64,000 nucleotides of DNA from Bog-473 sp963807675 (GTDB taxonomy: Bacteria > Actinomycetota > Acidimicrobiia > Acidimicrobiales > RAAP-2), in assembly GCA_963807675.1 (NCBI GenBank), contig CAWECP010000007.1, positions 62,001 to 126,000 on the forward strand, read 5' to 3'. Below, piece by piece: positions 1 to 9,457 of this stretch (positions within the stretch are counted from its first letter, which is position 1; every line of letters starts with the position of its first letter). A program made the translations under genes and the position numbers. The notes under the pieces are model-generated. The model was not told where the DNA came from and made no database searches. It saw nothing but the letters and a program-made list of their open reading frames with translations.

Positions 1-914
1 GTCCGTGAAGCCGGTTGATTCTTCCCATTAGGGGGCCCGATAACGGGTCAACGAATCACCAGATGCAGCGATTGCGTGCCAACAGGCGGGACGTCTATTC
101 GAAGATCGTGTCCAGTAGCGGAGACCGGCTCGCCAGATCGGATCGGCAACGGGTGGAGGATCGGAACTTAGGCGGTCTTCGCATGTCGGACTGCCTCTCT
201 GATTTCTGATCTTGAACTTCATTTCGGGAACCTCGGGACGAAGGGTGGAGGACAAATCTTCAGCATCCTCATCATCTTTTTGCGGGACCCTTTTCCCCGT
301 TAGCTGTAGATGGTGCGTGGATATCGCCCCGGTGGTCGGTTACTGGTCGTCAGGGGTTTCTTGGCGACGGCCCTCTCTTATGAGTGCGGGTTTGCCGATA
401 AGCGAACTTGGGCGAGAGCGCTGGCGATCGACGTTGCGAACCAAAGAATCGACCAGCCCTAAGACTAGGAAATCTGGATTCCGTCATTGACGAGGCCTCC
501 GGATCCAAGACCGTGCGTCCGATACGAACGGCAGAATCATTTGTGCCGTGTTGCGACAAGACTGCCGTCCTTGTGAAGAGTGTCAGTTGGCTTCTCCCGC
601 TAGGCCGATCGACCTCGGGTTGAGGTCGGCTCCATGGTGCCGGTTAAGGATGCAACTGGAATGGTTGCGTGACCGAGCGGCTGGCGTTACAGCGCTCTCG
701 AATGACTTTGCGTCAACTCTGAACTCGAACTCTGACCCGAGCGAAATTCCGCTGCCCAATCTCCATCGAAGGATATCGAAGCTCCCTGACCCTCCGCCAT
801 GTAGCAACGATACAAGAGCCCTCCTGAAACATACAAATTAATCGGACCGGGAATTCTGGAGGCTTCTTCCCTTCTTGAGAGAATCGAGCACTGCCAAGAG
901 ATCCCGTACTACTG
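1..914. other. No recognisable gene
   Basis: Short open frames occur on both strands, but none shows a recognisable domain, a convincing start with a ribosome binding site, or codon bias like the intact genes further right. It probably belongs to the same decayed accessory zone as the IS3 relic that follows. Confidence 0.5.
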
Positions 915-1590
915 CCAGGGGCGGCGTGAGCGGGCCCTCAAGATGTTCGTCGAGCGCCGAGACAAGTACCTTCCGAATGGGCACCGAATCCGCCGTCGTC
1001 GCAAGCTCGGCATGACAGCTGAGACGCTGCCGGCCCGGTCCGCCGCCAGGGCGGACCAGGGTCGTCCATCCGGCCTGACAACAAGAACGCGAACGGGTGA
1101 AGGATCGCGGTCCGTGAACTCCGCCAGGGCCCACGATGAGCTTTGAAGGACTCCTCGGTCTTCACGACCGAGCTCGACGGTCGATCAAGAAGTAGTGCGC
1201 TACATCGACTCAGGTAAGGGTCTCTGGGGAATCGAACCGGTCTGTGGAGTCCTGCAGTTCGCTCCCGCATGTGGCGTGGTGCGATCACGCGCATAAGGAG
1301 CATCCGTGACGAGACGCTGGGGTCTGGATCGCCGGGTTGATCCTCACTCGGACCGCTGCAAGTCACATTCCCGCCCATCGCTACGCCGAGGCCCTGGCCG
1401 AGGGAGGCAACCGCCGGCTCGACTCGGAAGCCACGGACACTCTATGACAAACTCTTGTTCGTTAAACTGCTCTACAAGACCGAGCTGATCCATCGCCGGG
1501 GACTCTGTCGCAATATCGAGTTTGAAGGCGTTGCGTTGGTTGAGACCGCCTTCGAAATCGCCCTGTCTCCTGAGGTCACGCCTCTCCGAT
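915..1590 (+). mobile_element. Decayed IS3-family insertion sequence (orfA + orfB relic)
   Basis: Reading across frames recovers a degraded IS3-type transposase pair. OrfA signatures: 'RERALKMFVERRDKYL' (~922-970), 'KLGMTAETL' (~1000-1030), 'ADQGRPSGLTT' (~1055-1090) and 'LKDSSVFTTELDGRS' (~1144-1190). OrfB signatures follow in changed frames: 'VVRYIDSGKGLWGIEPVC' (~1193-1246), 'RIRSIRDETLG' (~1290), 'VDPHSDR' (~1336, cf. the HHSDRG block of the DDE integrase core), 'RYAEALAEGG' (~1379) and 'LYKTELIHRRG' (~1472-1504). Several frameshifts and stops mean no functional transposase can be made. I could not define terminal repeats. Family assignment rests on this ordered series of motifs; subgroup not resolved. 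Confidence 0.72.
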
Positions 1591-1943
1591 TTTCTCAACG
1601 AACTTCCTAGTCCTAACTACATATGGGTTAATCGCCGAGCCTAGAGATCTGGATATTCCCAGGCCAAGATAGGCGTCGCCACTGGCGCAGAGCCGCCGGT
1701 GTCCACCGGGATCTACACTTGATAATCGTCGGCGATTGCTGCTCCATTGACGATGCTTTAATCTCAAGGGTACGGCTCGGCTCGCCGCCGGTTCGACGAA
1801 GTGAGGCGGATAGGGAGCTGTTCGAATCTGACCTCCTGAACGTCGATGCACAGTGAGGACTGTGAACACCTTGGCATCGGTGCGAAACTCTGGAGCAAGA
1901 AGAAGGCGGAAAGTAGCCGGCGTCGTGGTCACGATCCCTCTCC
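1591..1943. other. Intergenic, nothing recognised
   Basis: Between the IS3 relic and the broken hydrolase gene. No motif, repeat or convincing reading frame was seen. Confidence 0.4.
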
Positions 1944-2950
1944 TTGGCGGTGTTGCTTGCTCTGTTATTTGAGGTTGTGTCTCCGCGGCAGACTCCGAAC
2001 GACAGTCTTCTCGAAGGCAACTCGAAGGCGAATTGCGTATACCCGGCCAATAGCCAAAAACTGCTCGCTAAGTTTCTCGCGCCACTGGGGCGCAAATCAA
2101 CTGTGTCCTGCTCTTCAACAATGACCCGACATGGAAGGACTGGGTGAATGTCTGGTGGTCTCACCCGCCAAAGCCGGACTACGACTGGTTGAAATGGAAG
2201 AACGCTCTTCCAGGACGCCAGATTGTCATCAGTCAGACCATGGTGCCTAACAACGCTCCGTCCAACTGGCGTCAACTAGGCGCCTCGGGTGTCTACGACC
2301 ATTACGCCACCAAACTGGCCGCCAACCTTGTGGCAGAGGGACTCGGCGACTCGGTCATCCGCCTCGGGCCAGAGGCTAATGACACAGATGACCCAACATC
2401 CTCGCTAGGGAGCGACCCCTCTCAGTATGCCCGATTGGGCTCGCTACTGGGCGAACATCGTCCGCGCTATCCGCGCCGTACCGGGGGCCCATTTCCTCTT
2501 TGATTGGACCGTCAATCAGTTCTATCAGACCGATCCCCCTTAACCAGTGGTACCCGGGAAACGACGTCGTCGACATCATCGGTATCGACGCCTATGACAG
2601 CGGCATCTACAACAAGTCTTTGTCCCGCCCAACGCTGGGAGGATCTGGTGAGCGAGCCGGACGGGCTCAACGCAGTCGCTGCTTTCGCTCGTGCAAACGG
2701 AAAGCCGATGAGCATCGCAGAATGGGGACTTATGCCCTCAGGAGCAGAGGGCGGTGCCGGGGACGACCCTACCTACGTAAAGGGAATCGCTTCATTCATC
2801 GAGAACCACGACTTCACGTACAACTCGTACTTCTACCAGCCGGCTGAAACACGCGTTATCCCGTTGACGGACAGCGCCTCAGGCTCTGGTCGTCTATCGG
2901 CAGGACATCGCCCACATAACAGGATCTCGTTGACATGTGTCACCAGGTAA
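1944..2950 (+). pseudogene. GH26-like secreted glycosidase, frameshifted copy
   Basis: Conceptual protein assembled from at least three frames. It is clearly homologous to the minus-strand locus at 8243-9361: both share the series 'NCVLLFNND', a Trp-rich 'VWWSHPP' block, 'GRQIVISQTMVP', 'DSVIRLGPEAND', 'FDWTVNQ', 'WYPGNDVVDIIGIDAYDSG' and 'KPMSIAEWG'. In GH26-type enzymes the Glu after the R-x-G-(W) strand is acid/base and the Glu of the late 'xEWG' strand is the nucleophile. Here 'RLGPEAND' has Pro where the sister copy has Trp. Breaks lie at about 2440 and 2600; upstream of ~2100 the correct frame holds stops (a TAG at ~2050). It probably once encoded an exported polysaccharide-degrading enzyme; now non-functional. 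Confidence 0.75.
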
Positions 2951-3831
2951 CTGAGCAATCAATCGGAATCCTGTAAGCATTTACCATGGTGACAAGTATG
3001 TTCGTAGCCCTTAGGAAACAGTTCGGTGAGAGATCCAGGAAAGGTGTTTCTAGAGCGAAACGCTGGCTTGTCGATTGGAAGCAGCGAGACGGCACTGCTG
3101 ACGACCACCGTGCTTCGATGCAATTTCGGGCTTTGCGCCAGCGGTCGGTCCCGGCGTCTTAGTCCACGCATGTGCGGCGCTCGAACCTCGGGAAGGTCCA
3201 TTGCGGTGCAGCTACCCCCTGAGGGTCTTGCGGGCAGACGGACTCGTCGCGGAGGTGTAGCGAGAGATGCGGATGCGAGGGCCTCCTTGGACCAGTGGCA
3301 CGCGAGAGCGGTCGAGCCCAAGAACGGCGCCGTCGCTCCGTTCGCGGCACGGGCGACCGCCGAGACGATCGTGGTTGGGTCGAAGCTGCACGACGCAATG
3401 TCGGGGACTGGCACGGCCGCTTAACGAGCTGTCGGACCGCCGCTCGACATATGCGCCTAAGCCTGATGGCGTCTCGGGGCCGCGAGTTCGCTGCGATGAT
3501 ACCTGTGAGCGCATCGCTCCGAGAGGCCGATAACTCAGTACGGCCATTGGTTCTGGTGTCTAAGCACAGGGTGCCGGGGTCCCTAACAAATAGGACCATC
3601 GAGCGACGGTCAGCCATCAACGGGCCCATGATGCCTGCTTATGACCTACTCCCCGCGGGGTGGCGCGGTGCCCTGGGTAATCGAGTCGCATTCGGCGTCT
3701 TACGGGTATTTGTCGGTGAACTCTAATCGGTTGCCCAAATTGCGGGGTTCTGAGCGCTCGCTCCTGGCCAAGGGGTGCTCAGCGCCGGGAAAGGGACAGA
3801 ATCCGGCTTTGTCCGCGTTGACCAAAGGCGT
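2951..3831. other. No recognisable gene left of the IS21 element
   Basis: Open frames of 130-150 codons exist on the plus strand (3026-3424, 3295-3726), and overlapping ones on the other strand. None has a recognisable motif or good ribosome binding site, and they overlap one another in different frames. This could be a host gene eroded after IS insertion. Function not assignable. Confidence 0.4.
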
Positions 3832-3859
3832 TGTAAATCATGATCGAGACCCGGAGCGC
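3832..3859 (+). repeat. IS21 left terminal inverted repeat
   Basis: Imperfect inverted match to 6327-6354; shared core 'CATGATCGAxACC' followed by GG and AGCGC. Confidence 0.65.
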
Positions 3860-3976
3860 CTGAGCGCATAGGAACACGGATGGAGCCGGGAGCGAGCATC
3901 CCCGGATCTGTTCGATCCCACTTCCAGGCTTCGTGCCGGAGCGGGCGAGCAGAACGGGAGAAGGGTGCGAACCGAC

Positions 3977-5452
3977 ATGGACGAATGGACCGAGATCCGA
4001 CGGAAGGTTCTGGTGGAGGGCGCTTCGAAGCGCTCGATCCGCCGGGACTACAACGTCGGCTCAGCGCTGCTCGACAAGATCCTGGTCAACCCAGATCCTC
4101 CCGGCTATCAGATGGACGAGGTCCGCCGGAAGCCCGTGCTCGGGCCCCATCTGGCCACCATCGACCAGATCCTGGCTGACGACAAGGAGGCTCGCCCAAG
4201 CAGCGCCACACAGCCCGGCGGATCTTCGAACGCCTACGTGACGAGCATGGCTACACGGGCTGCTATTCCCAGGTCCAGACGGCGGTCAAAACCCAGGCGC
4301 CCTCGAAGGAGGCCTTCGTCCCGCTCAGCCACCCGCCCGGCCACGCCCAGTTCGACTTCGGCGAGGCCGTCGTCGAGATCGCCGGCGTGCGCTGCAAGGC
4401 CGCGCTGGGCCTGATCACGCTGCCCTATTCGGACACGTACTTCGTCTCCGCCTATCCGCGAGTGCACCGAGACCTTCCAGGCCGCGCACGTGGCCGGCTC
4501 GAGTTCTTCGGAGCGGTGCCGGTGCGGATCTCCTATGACAACACCACCATCACGGTCACCAAGGTGATGGGGACCGAGGCGAGCTGACCAGAGGCTTTTT
4601 GACCCTCGAGAGCCATCACCTCTTCGAGCACCATTTCTGCCGGTCGGACGGGGCAACGAGAAGGGCCACGTCGAGAACCACGTCGGCTACTCACGTCGGA
4701 ACCTCTTGGTCCCGGTGCCGTCGTTCCCGTCATGGGCCGCGCTGAATGAGTACCTGGCCGCCGCCTGTTATGCCGACCTGTTCCGCTCGGTCCACGGCAA
4801 GATCGGCACCAAGGCCGAGCGTCTCGAAGATGACCGAGCCGCCATGTTGGCCCTTCCGGGCGAGGCCTTCGAGCCCCGCCGCGTCGTCCAAGGTCACGCC
4901 AACTCGCTCTCCCTCGTCCGTTTCGACCGCAACGACTACTCGGTGCCGACGGCCTATGCCCACCACGAGGTCACGGTCATCGGCGGGATCGAGGACGTGG
5001 CCATCACCAGCGGCACCGACGTCGTCGCCCGCCACCCCCGTCACTGGGGCAAGGAGCAGACGACCTTCGACCCCATCCACTACCTGGCCCTCCTCGAGCG
5101 CAAGCCCGGCGCCATCGACTTCGCCCGACCGCTCGAGAACTGGGAGTTGCCCGGCTGCTTCGCCGTCCTCCGTCGACGGCTCGAGAGCGATCTCGGCTCG
5201 GCCGGAACCAGAGAGTTCATCAAGGTGCTGCGCCTCCTCGAGAACTCCACGGTGCCCGCGCTGGCCAAGGCGGTGGAGGCCGCGCTCGCCATCGGGGCCA
5301 CGGGGTCTGACGCCATCGCCCTGATCCTGTTCCACCACGCCGAGCGCCCTGTGGGCCTCTTCAGCCTCGACGGGCACCCCCATCTCAAATCGGTCGCCAT
5401 CGAGGCACCGGACCTCACCGCCTATCGGGCGCTGACGGCCACCGGCTCGTGA
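3977..5452 (+). pseudogene. istA: IS21 transposase IstA, frameshifted
   Basis: DDE transposase of IS21. The N-terminal 'MDEWTEIRRKVLVEG...SKRSIRRDYN' helix-turn-helix region starts at ATG 3977. The frame breaks at ~4190 and the integrase core is scattered over other frames (~4230-4600, with 'HAQFDFGEA' and 'DTYFVSAYPR' recoverable). A 248-codon run from 4706 then carries the rest of the core and the C-terminal domain ('DLFRSVHGKIGTKAERLEDDR', 'DRNDYSVPTAYAH'). At least two frameshifts remove activity. The stop at 5452 is 25 bp before istB, the usual spacing. Confidence 0.85.
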
Positions 5453-5477
5453 TCACCAACAGAAAGGAAGCAACACC

Positions 5478-6421
5478 ATGAAAGCAACTGAGACCAAGTC
5501 CGTGGTGCTCTTGCACCACCATCTCAAGTCCCTCCGGCTACCGACAGTGGCGGCCGAGTGCGAGAAGGTGGCCGCCCAGGCCGCCCAAGACAACGCCGAT
5601 CACCTCTCCTACCTGCTCCGCCTGACCGAGCTCGAGCTGCTCGAACGCGAGAAGCGGGCGGCCGAGCGCCGGGTCAAAGCAGCACGCTCCCGACCATCAA
5701 GACGCTCGAGACCTTCGACTTCGCGGCCCGTCCGTCGGTCAACAAGGTGCTCATCGCCGAGCTGATGCGCTGCGAGTACATCGACAAGAAGGAAAACATC
5801 TTGATGGTCGGCAACCCGGGGACGGGGAAGAGTCACCTGGCCACAGCGCTGGCCGCCCAGGCGTGCGCCAAGGGCTACCGGGTCCGCTTCATCCGCACCA
5901 CCGAACTGGTGACCGCGCTGATCGAGGCGAGAGACGAGCGGAGCTTCCTGCGTCTGAAGGGCCAGTTCGCGAAATTGGACCTGCTGGTCCTCGACGAACT
6001 GGGCTACGTGCCGGCCTCCAAGGTCGGCTCCGAACTGCTCTTCGACGTCATCTCCACCGCCTATGAACGCACGAGCCTCATCGTGACGACGAACCTGCCC
6101 TTCGAGTCCTGGACCGAGGTGCTGGGCTCGGAGCGTCTCACGGGGGCAACGCTCGACCGCCTGACGCATCGCTGCCGGATCATCGAGACCAAGGACGAGA
6201 GCTGCCGGGTCCAATCGCCAAGGCACGGACGTCCCCAGCCGCCAAATCAGTCACCGAAACCGTGGACGCCACACCAACTTCCAGCTAACTTCAACCAACC
6301 GACGTGCTCCCGGTTTCGACCATTACGCGCTTCCGGTTTCGATCATGGTTCACACTGCGTTGACACGCGCGAAGTAGCCACTTTTCATCTCGATATCTTG
6401 ATCGACATGGCGGTGGCTTGA
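5478..6421 (+). pseudogene. istB: IS21 helper ATPase IstB, one frameshift
   Basis: AAA+ helper that loads IstA onto target DNA. It begins at ATG 5478 after an AGAAAGGAAG ribosome binding site, with the 'MKATETKSVVLLHHHLKSLR' N-terminus. The frame shifts at ~5690 into a second frame carrying 'LPTIKTLETFDFAARPS', Walker A 'GNPGTGKSHLA' (~5810-5845), Walker B 'LLVLDELGY' (~5980-6005) and sensor region 'IVTTNLPFESW' (~6080-6115). The second frame overshoots the usual IstB end and runs to 6421 beyond the IS right end, so the native stop was probably lost too. Confidence 0.85.
6327..6354 (-). repeat. IS21 right terminal inverted repeat
   Basis: Reverse complement starts TGTGAACCATGATCGAAACC and pairs with the left end. 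A further copy of the CCGGTTTCGAxCAT motif lies at ~6310-6322. Confidence 0.65.
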
Positions 6422-6454
6422 CGAACACGTCGGCCGTGTGCGACCCGACAGGTT

Positions 6455-7108
6455 GTGCATTTGAGGCCCGTGTTCGTCACGCGTGCCATTGCAGAGTTAC
6501 GGGGTCTGCCCGAGATCACCGCACATTTGGATGGCTCCCACGAAGGCGCTTTGATCCTGGACATGCTCTGCAGACGAGTCGGACCACTCCGCAGTCAGGC
6601 GGCCTGCATGGCCATCGAGTTGCCTACGAATTTCAATGCTGTATCTCAAGAGCCGGGGGAGGTCCAACAACTTACACAAGTCCGTGCGACGCGCCGAGCG
6701 CGAGGGAATCCGGATGTGCGAGATTGTTGACGAGTCCGAACAGAGTCGGCACCTCGAGGAGTTCTTGCCGACAGCACGGGATGGGGAGCGCTCCCACTTG
6801 AACAGCTCTGGAGACAGCACCAGGTCGGACCCGGTGTAGGTCGCCAGATAGTTGCCATCGGATCCGACGGCTCCACCCTCGGAGTGGCCAGCATGGCGGG
6901 CGGATCGACCGCCTGGTTCGTGCTGCAGCTCACGACCAACGAGCGCCCGATATCAACAACCGTGCGCTACGCCCTGACCGCAGGCGTGGCGGAGACTGCC
7001 AGCACACACGGAGTACATCTCCTGATCTCGGACTGCTACTTGATGCTGCCCGGACGACCTCGGCGCTTCGCGCATAGCGACGGGTTCAGGCTGGCGTGGA
7101 TCGCCTAG
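6455..7108 (+). pseudogene. GNAT/FemAB-like acyltransferase remnant
   Basis: The frame from 6455 gives '...IELPTNFNA'. Shifting one base at ~6640 continues as 'YLKSRGRSNNLHKSVRRAEREGIRM', which resembles the middle of FemAB or CelD/BcsL-type acyltransferases (a basic 'K-S-x-R-R-A-x-R-E-G' helix). A third frame from 6782 gives 'WGALPLEQLWRQHQVGPG...AIGSDGSTLGVASMAGGSTAWF' to a stop at 7108, resembling the C-terminal GNAT strands. These proteins often sit in exopolysaccharide clusters. Two frameshifts, so inactive. The family call is from pattern only. Confidence 0.5.
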
Positions 7109-7446
7109 ACAAGGCTCAGGTGCGACCGAGGATCAACGCTCCCTGTTCAGCCAGAACCTGTTTGCCAAATGGCCTATCGGTACTCCATTGTCTTACCCTC
7201 CATCCCAATTGATCTGCACCTCATGAAGCGCACGACGACTAACACTCCACCGGGCCAGTTGCCCCGGTCGGCATGCCACCCTCAGCGGGCCAACACATAC
7301 GGTCAACCACGCGGTTATCCGACCAGCCCTACATCGTCCGATAGTGCTTTGCCCGGCCCTCTAAGGGTCCCCGAAGCGTTGAATGAGCCGTGGGATGACA
7401 GGAGTTAGCGGTCGCCGCCGTCAAACGTTGACATCAACGACTACGG
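7109..7446. other. Intergenic, nothing recognised
   Basis: No recognisable coding or RNA feature between the acyltransferase remnant and the repeat-protein remnant. Confidence 0.4.
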
Positions 7447-8242
7447 TCACTTCAAGCCCCTATTCCGACCCGTAGAACCCCGCGTTCGGCCGTAGTTGAA
7501 GATCCCCCCATCCGAGGCGACAAGCCAGTACTTACCGTTGCCATCGGCCGTGGCAGCCATGCCGACGACGGCCTGGTTAAGTTGGATGCCACCCGTCGAC
7601 CCGTAGAACCCCGCGTCGCCGTAGTTGAAGATCCCCCCATCCGAGGCGACAAGCCAGTAACCGTTGCCATCGGCTCTGGCAGCCATTCCTACGACGGGCT
7701 CGTTGAGGTGGATGCCACCCGTCGAGCCGTAGAACTGGGCGTCGCCGTAGCTGAAGATGCCACCATCAGATGCCACCAGCCAATACCCCTTGCCGTCTGG
7801 AGGTCGCCGCCATGCCGACGATCGGCTTGTTGAGATGAAGGGAGCCTGCCGACCCGTAGAAGCCCGCGTCGCCGTAATTGAAGATCCCCCCATCCGAGGC
7901 GACAAGCCAGTAACCGTTGCCATCGGCCGTGGCAGCCATGCCGACGATCGGTGCGTTCAGATGCATGCTTCCAGTCGATCCGTAGAAGCCAGCATCGCCA
8001 AAGCTAAAGATCCCTCCGTCGGAAGCCACCTCCCAGTATCCACCGCCATCGGATGCGGCGGCCATGCCTACAACCGGTCGGTTGAGGAGAATGCCACCTG
8101 TCGAGCCCCGAAAGCTGGCATTGCCGAATGAGAAGATCCCGCCGTCGGAGGCACCGAGCCAATAGCCGCCCCCGTTTGGCGTGACTGCCATGTCGACGAT
8201 GGGTTTATTCAAAGGGGCCACCCCATCGTTGAGCGCCAGTGT
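7447..8242 (-). pseudogene. 42-residue repeat domain (GGGYW/SDGGIFSFGDA type), frameshifted
   Basis: Minus-strand run of at least six copies of a ~42-residue repeat: 'PIVGMAxTxDGxGYWLVASDG' followed by 'GIFxxGDAxFYGSTGxxxLN'. The first frame covers 8221-7766; a frameshift at ~7800 moves the remainder to a second frame (7923-7447), and a further shift near 7540 degrades the last copy. The same repeat forms the N-terminal halves of the intact proteins at 34231 and 36924. Here it is directly downstream of, and in frame with, the GH26-like domain at 8243-9361, separated only by a TAG codon at 8245-8243. No independent start or RBS is evident, so it may once have been the C-terminal half of that protein. 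Confidence 0.75.
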
Positions 8243-9361
8243 CTACTGGTAAACGGCCAGGGAAAGGGGCGCCGCGGTGAGAGGGATGACGCTCTCCGAG
8301 TTCCCGACAGGTTTAAGGAAGTACGAGTTGTAGACCACCGGGTGGGTGTCTATGAACGACGCCAGCCCCTCGACGTAGGTCGGATCGTCACCGCCGCCGT
8401 CTTGCTTGCGCCTGGCTTGAACCAGGCTCCACTCAGCGATGCTCATCGGCTTGTCGTTTGCTGCAGAGAAAACGGCTATCGCATTCAGCCCGTCCTTCTC
8501 GTTCGACAACTGCTGCCAGCGCTCGTCCGCGGTCAAACTGGTGTTGTCGATCCCAGAGTCGTAGGCATCAATGCCGATGATGTCGACCACGTTGTTACCG
8601 GGATACCACTCGTCGAAGGGGATCGGTTGGTACGGTACTGATTGACAGTCCAATCGAAGCGAAAGTCGGCCCCAGGGACTGCTCGCATCGAAGAGAACGA
8701 TGTTTGCCCAGTACTGTGCCCACCCTCCGCATACTGCGACGGATCTGAATCCCTATAGTGAATTACCCGGATCCGAGGGGGTGTCGTTCGCCTCCCAGCC
8801 CAGACGGATAATGGAGTCACCCATCCCGGCAGCCACCAGATTCTCGGCCAGCTCTGTCGTGTAGATGTCGTAGGCACCCTCGGCGCCCAGGACCCTCCAG
8901 TCGGACGGCGCCGAGTCCGGTACCATTGACTGACTGACGACAATCTGCCTTCCGGAGACGGCGGCCTTCCACTGGAGCCAGTTCGAATCAGGGGAGGGCG
9001 GCGTTTCCCACCAGGCCTTTGTCCAAGACGACCAGTTAGGTTTGTCGTTGTTGAAGAGGAGCACGCAACTGATGTCCGCCCCAGTGGCCGCATCAAAATA
9101 GATAACAGTACCTCGCTGTTCGACGGGTACACGCAATTCGGTCTTTGTGTCTTGCACCGCCTGGGTGGAGTCGGACAGGAGGCGGAACGCCGGGGCAACG
9201 GACCCGGTGTGGGACGAGTCGGCAGGCCCGCGCCCGATTGGTCCGGCCACCAAAGAGGACAAGGCGACGGCCCCCACGGCCGCGGCCAAGACCAGCTGCG
9301 CCGGCAGCGTGGTGTGCGGTCCCGCGCCAATACCCCGCCTGGGCTCCCGCCGCATGTCCAT
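8243..9361 (-). pseudogene. GH26-like secreted glycosidase, frameshifted copy
   Basis: Starts at ATG 9361 with a basic N-terminus and hydrophobic stretch ('LVLAAAVGAVALSSLVAG') typical of a signal peptide. The catalytic-type region runs through 'CVLLFNNDKPNWSSWTKAWW', 'GRQIVVSQSMVPDSAPSDW' and 'SIIRLGWEANDT' (candidate acid/base Glu) to a stop at 8753. Other frames continue with 'DSDPSQYA', 'YWANIV', 'FDWTVNQY', then 8653-8243 with 'WYPGNNVVDIIGIDAYDSG' and 'KPMSIAEWS' (candidate nucleophile Glu), ending at TAG 8245-8243. There are at least three frameshifts between 8640 and 8760. It is a diverged sister of 1944-2950. The translated ORF could extend to 9571, but that would overlap the oppositely oriented GT4 gene, so the later ATG is preferred. 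Confidence 0.78.
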
Positions 9362-9457
9362 CACGAATATTGTCGGCAGTAGCCGGGCACGCCTTGAGGG
9401 TGACTCCCACACGATATTCGGACTCGAAACGAAAGCACCCCTCCGCGGGGCAAAGCC

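Larger units (their letters stand above)
3832..6356 (+). mobile_element. IS21-family element with imperfect terminal inverted repeats
   Basis: The left end starts TGTAAATCATGATCGAGACC; the right end read inward starts TGTGAACCATGATCGAAACC. They match at 17 of the first 20 positions and continue similarly. A second internal copy of the terminal motif ('CCGGTTTCGACCAT', ~6310) lies just inside the right end, as expected for the multiple transposase-binding repeats of IS21 ends. The element carries istA and istB in the normal order, both frameshifted. A 4-bp GCGT flanks both proposed ends (3828-3831 and 6357-6360), a possible target duplication if the right end includes two extra bases. Length ~2.5 kb is normal for the family. 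Confidence 0.72.
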
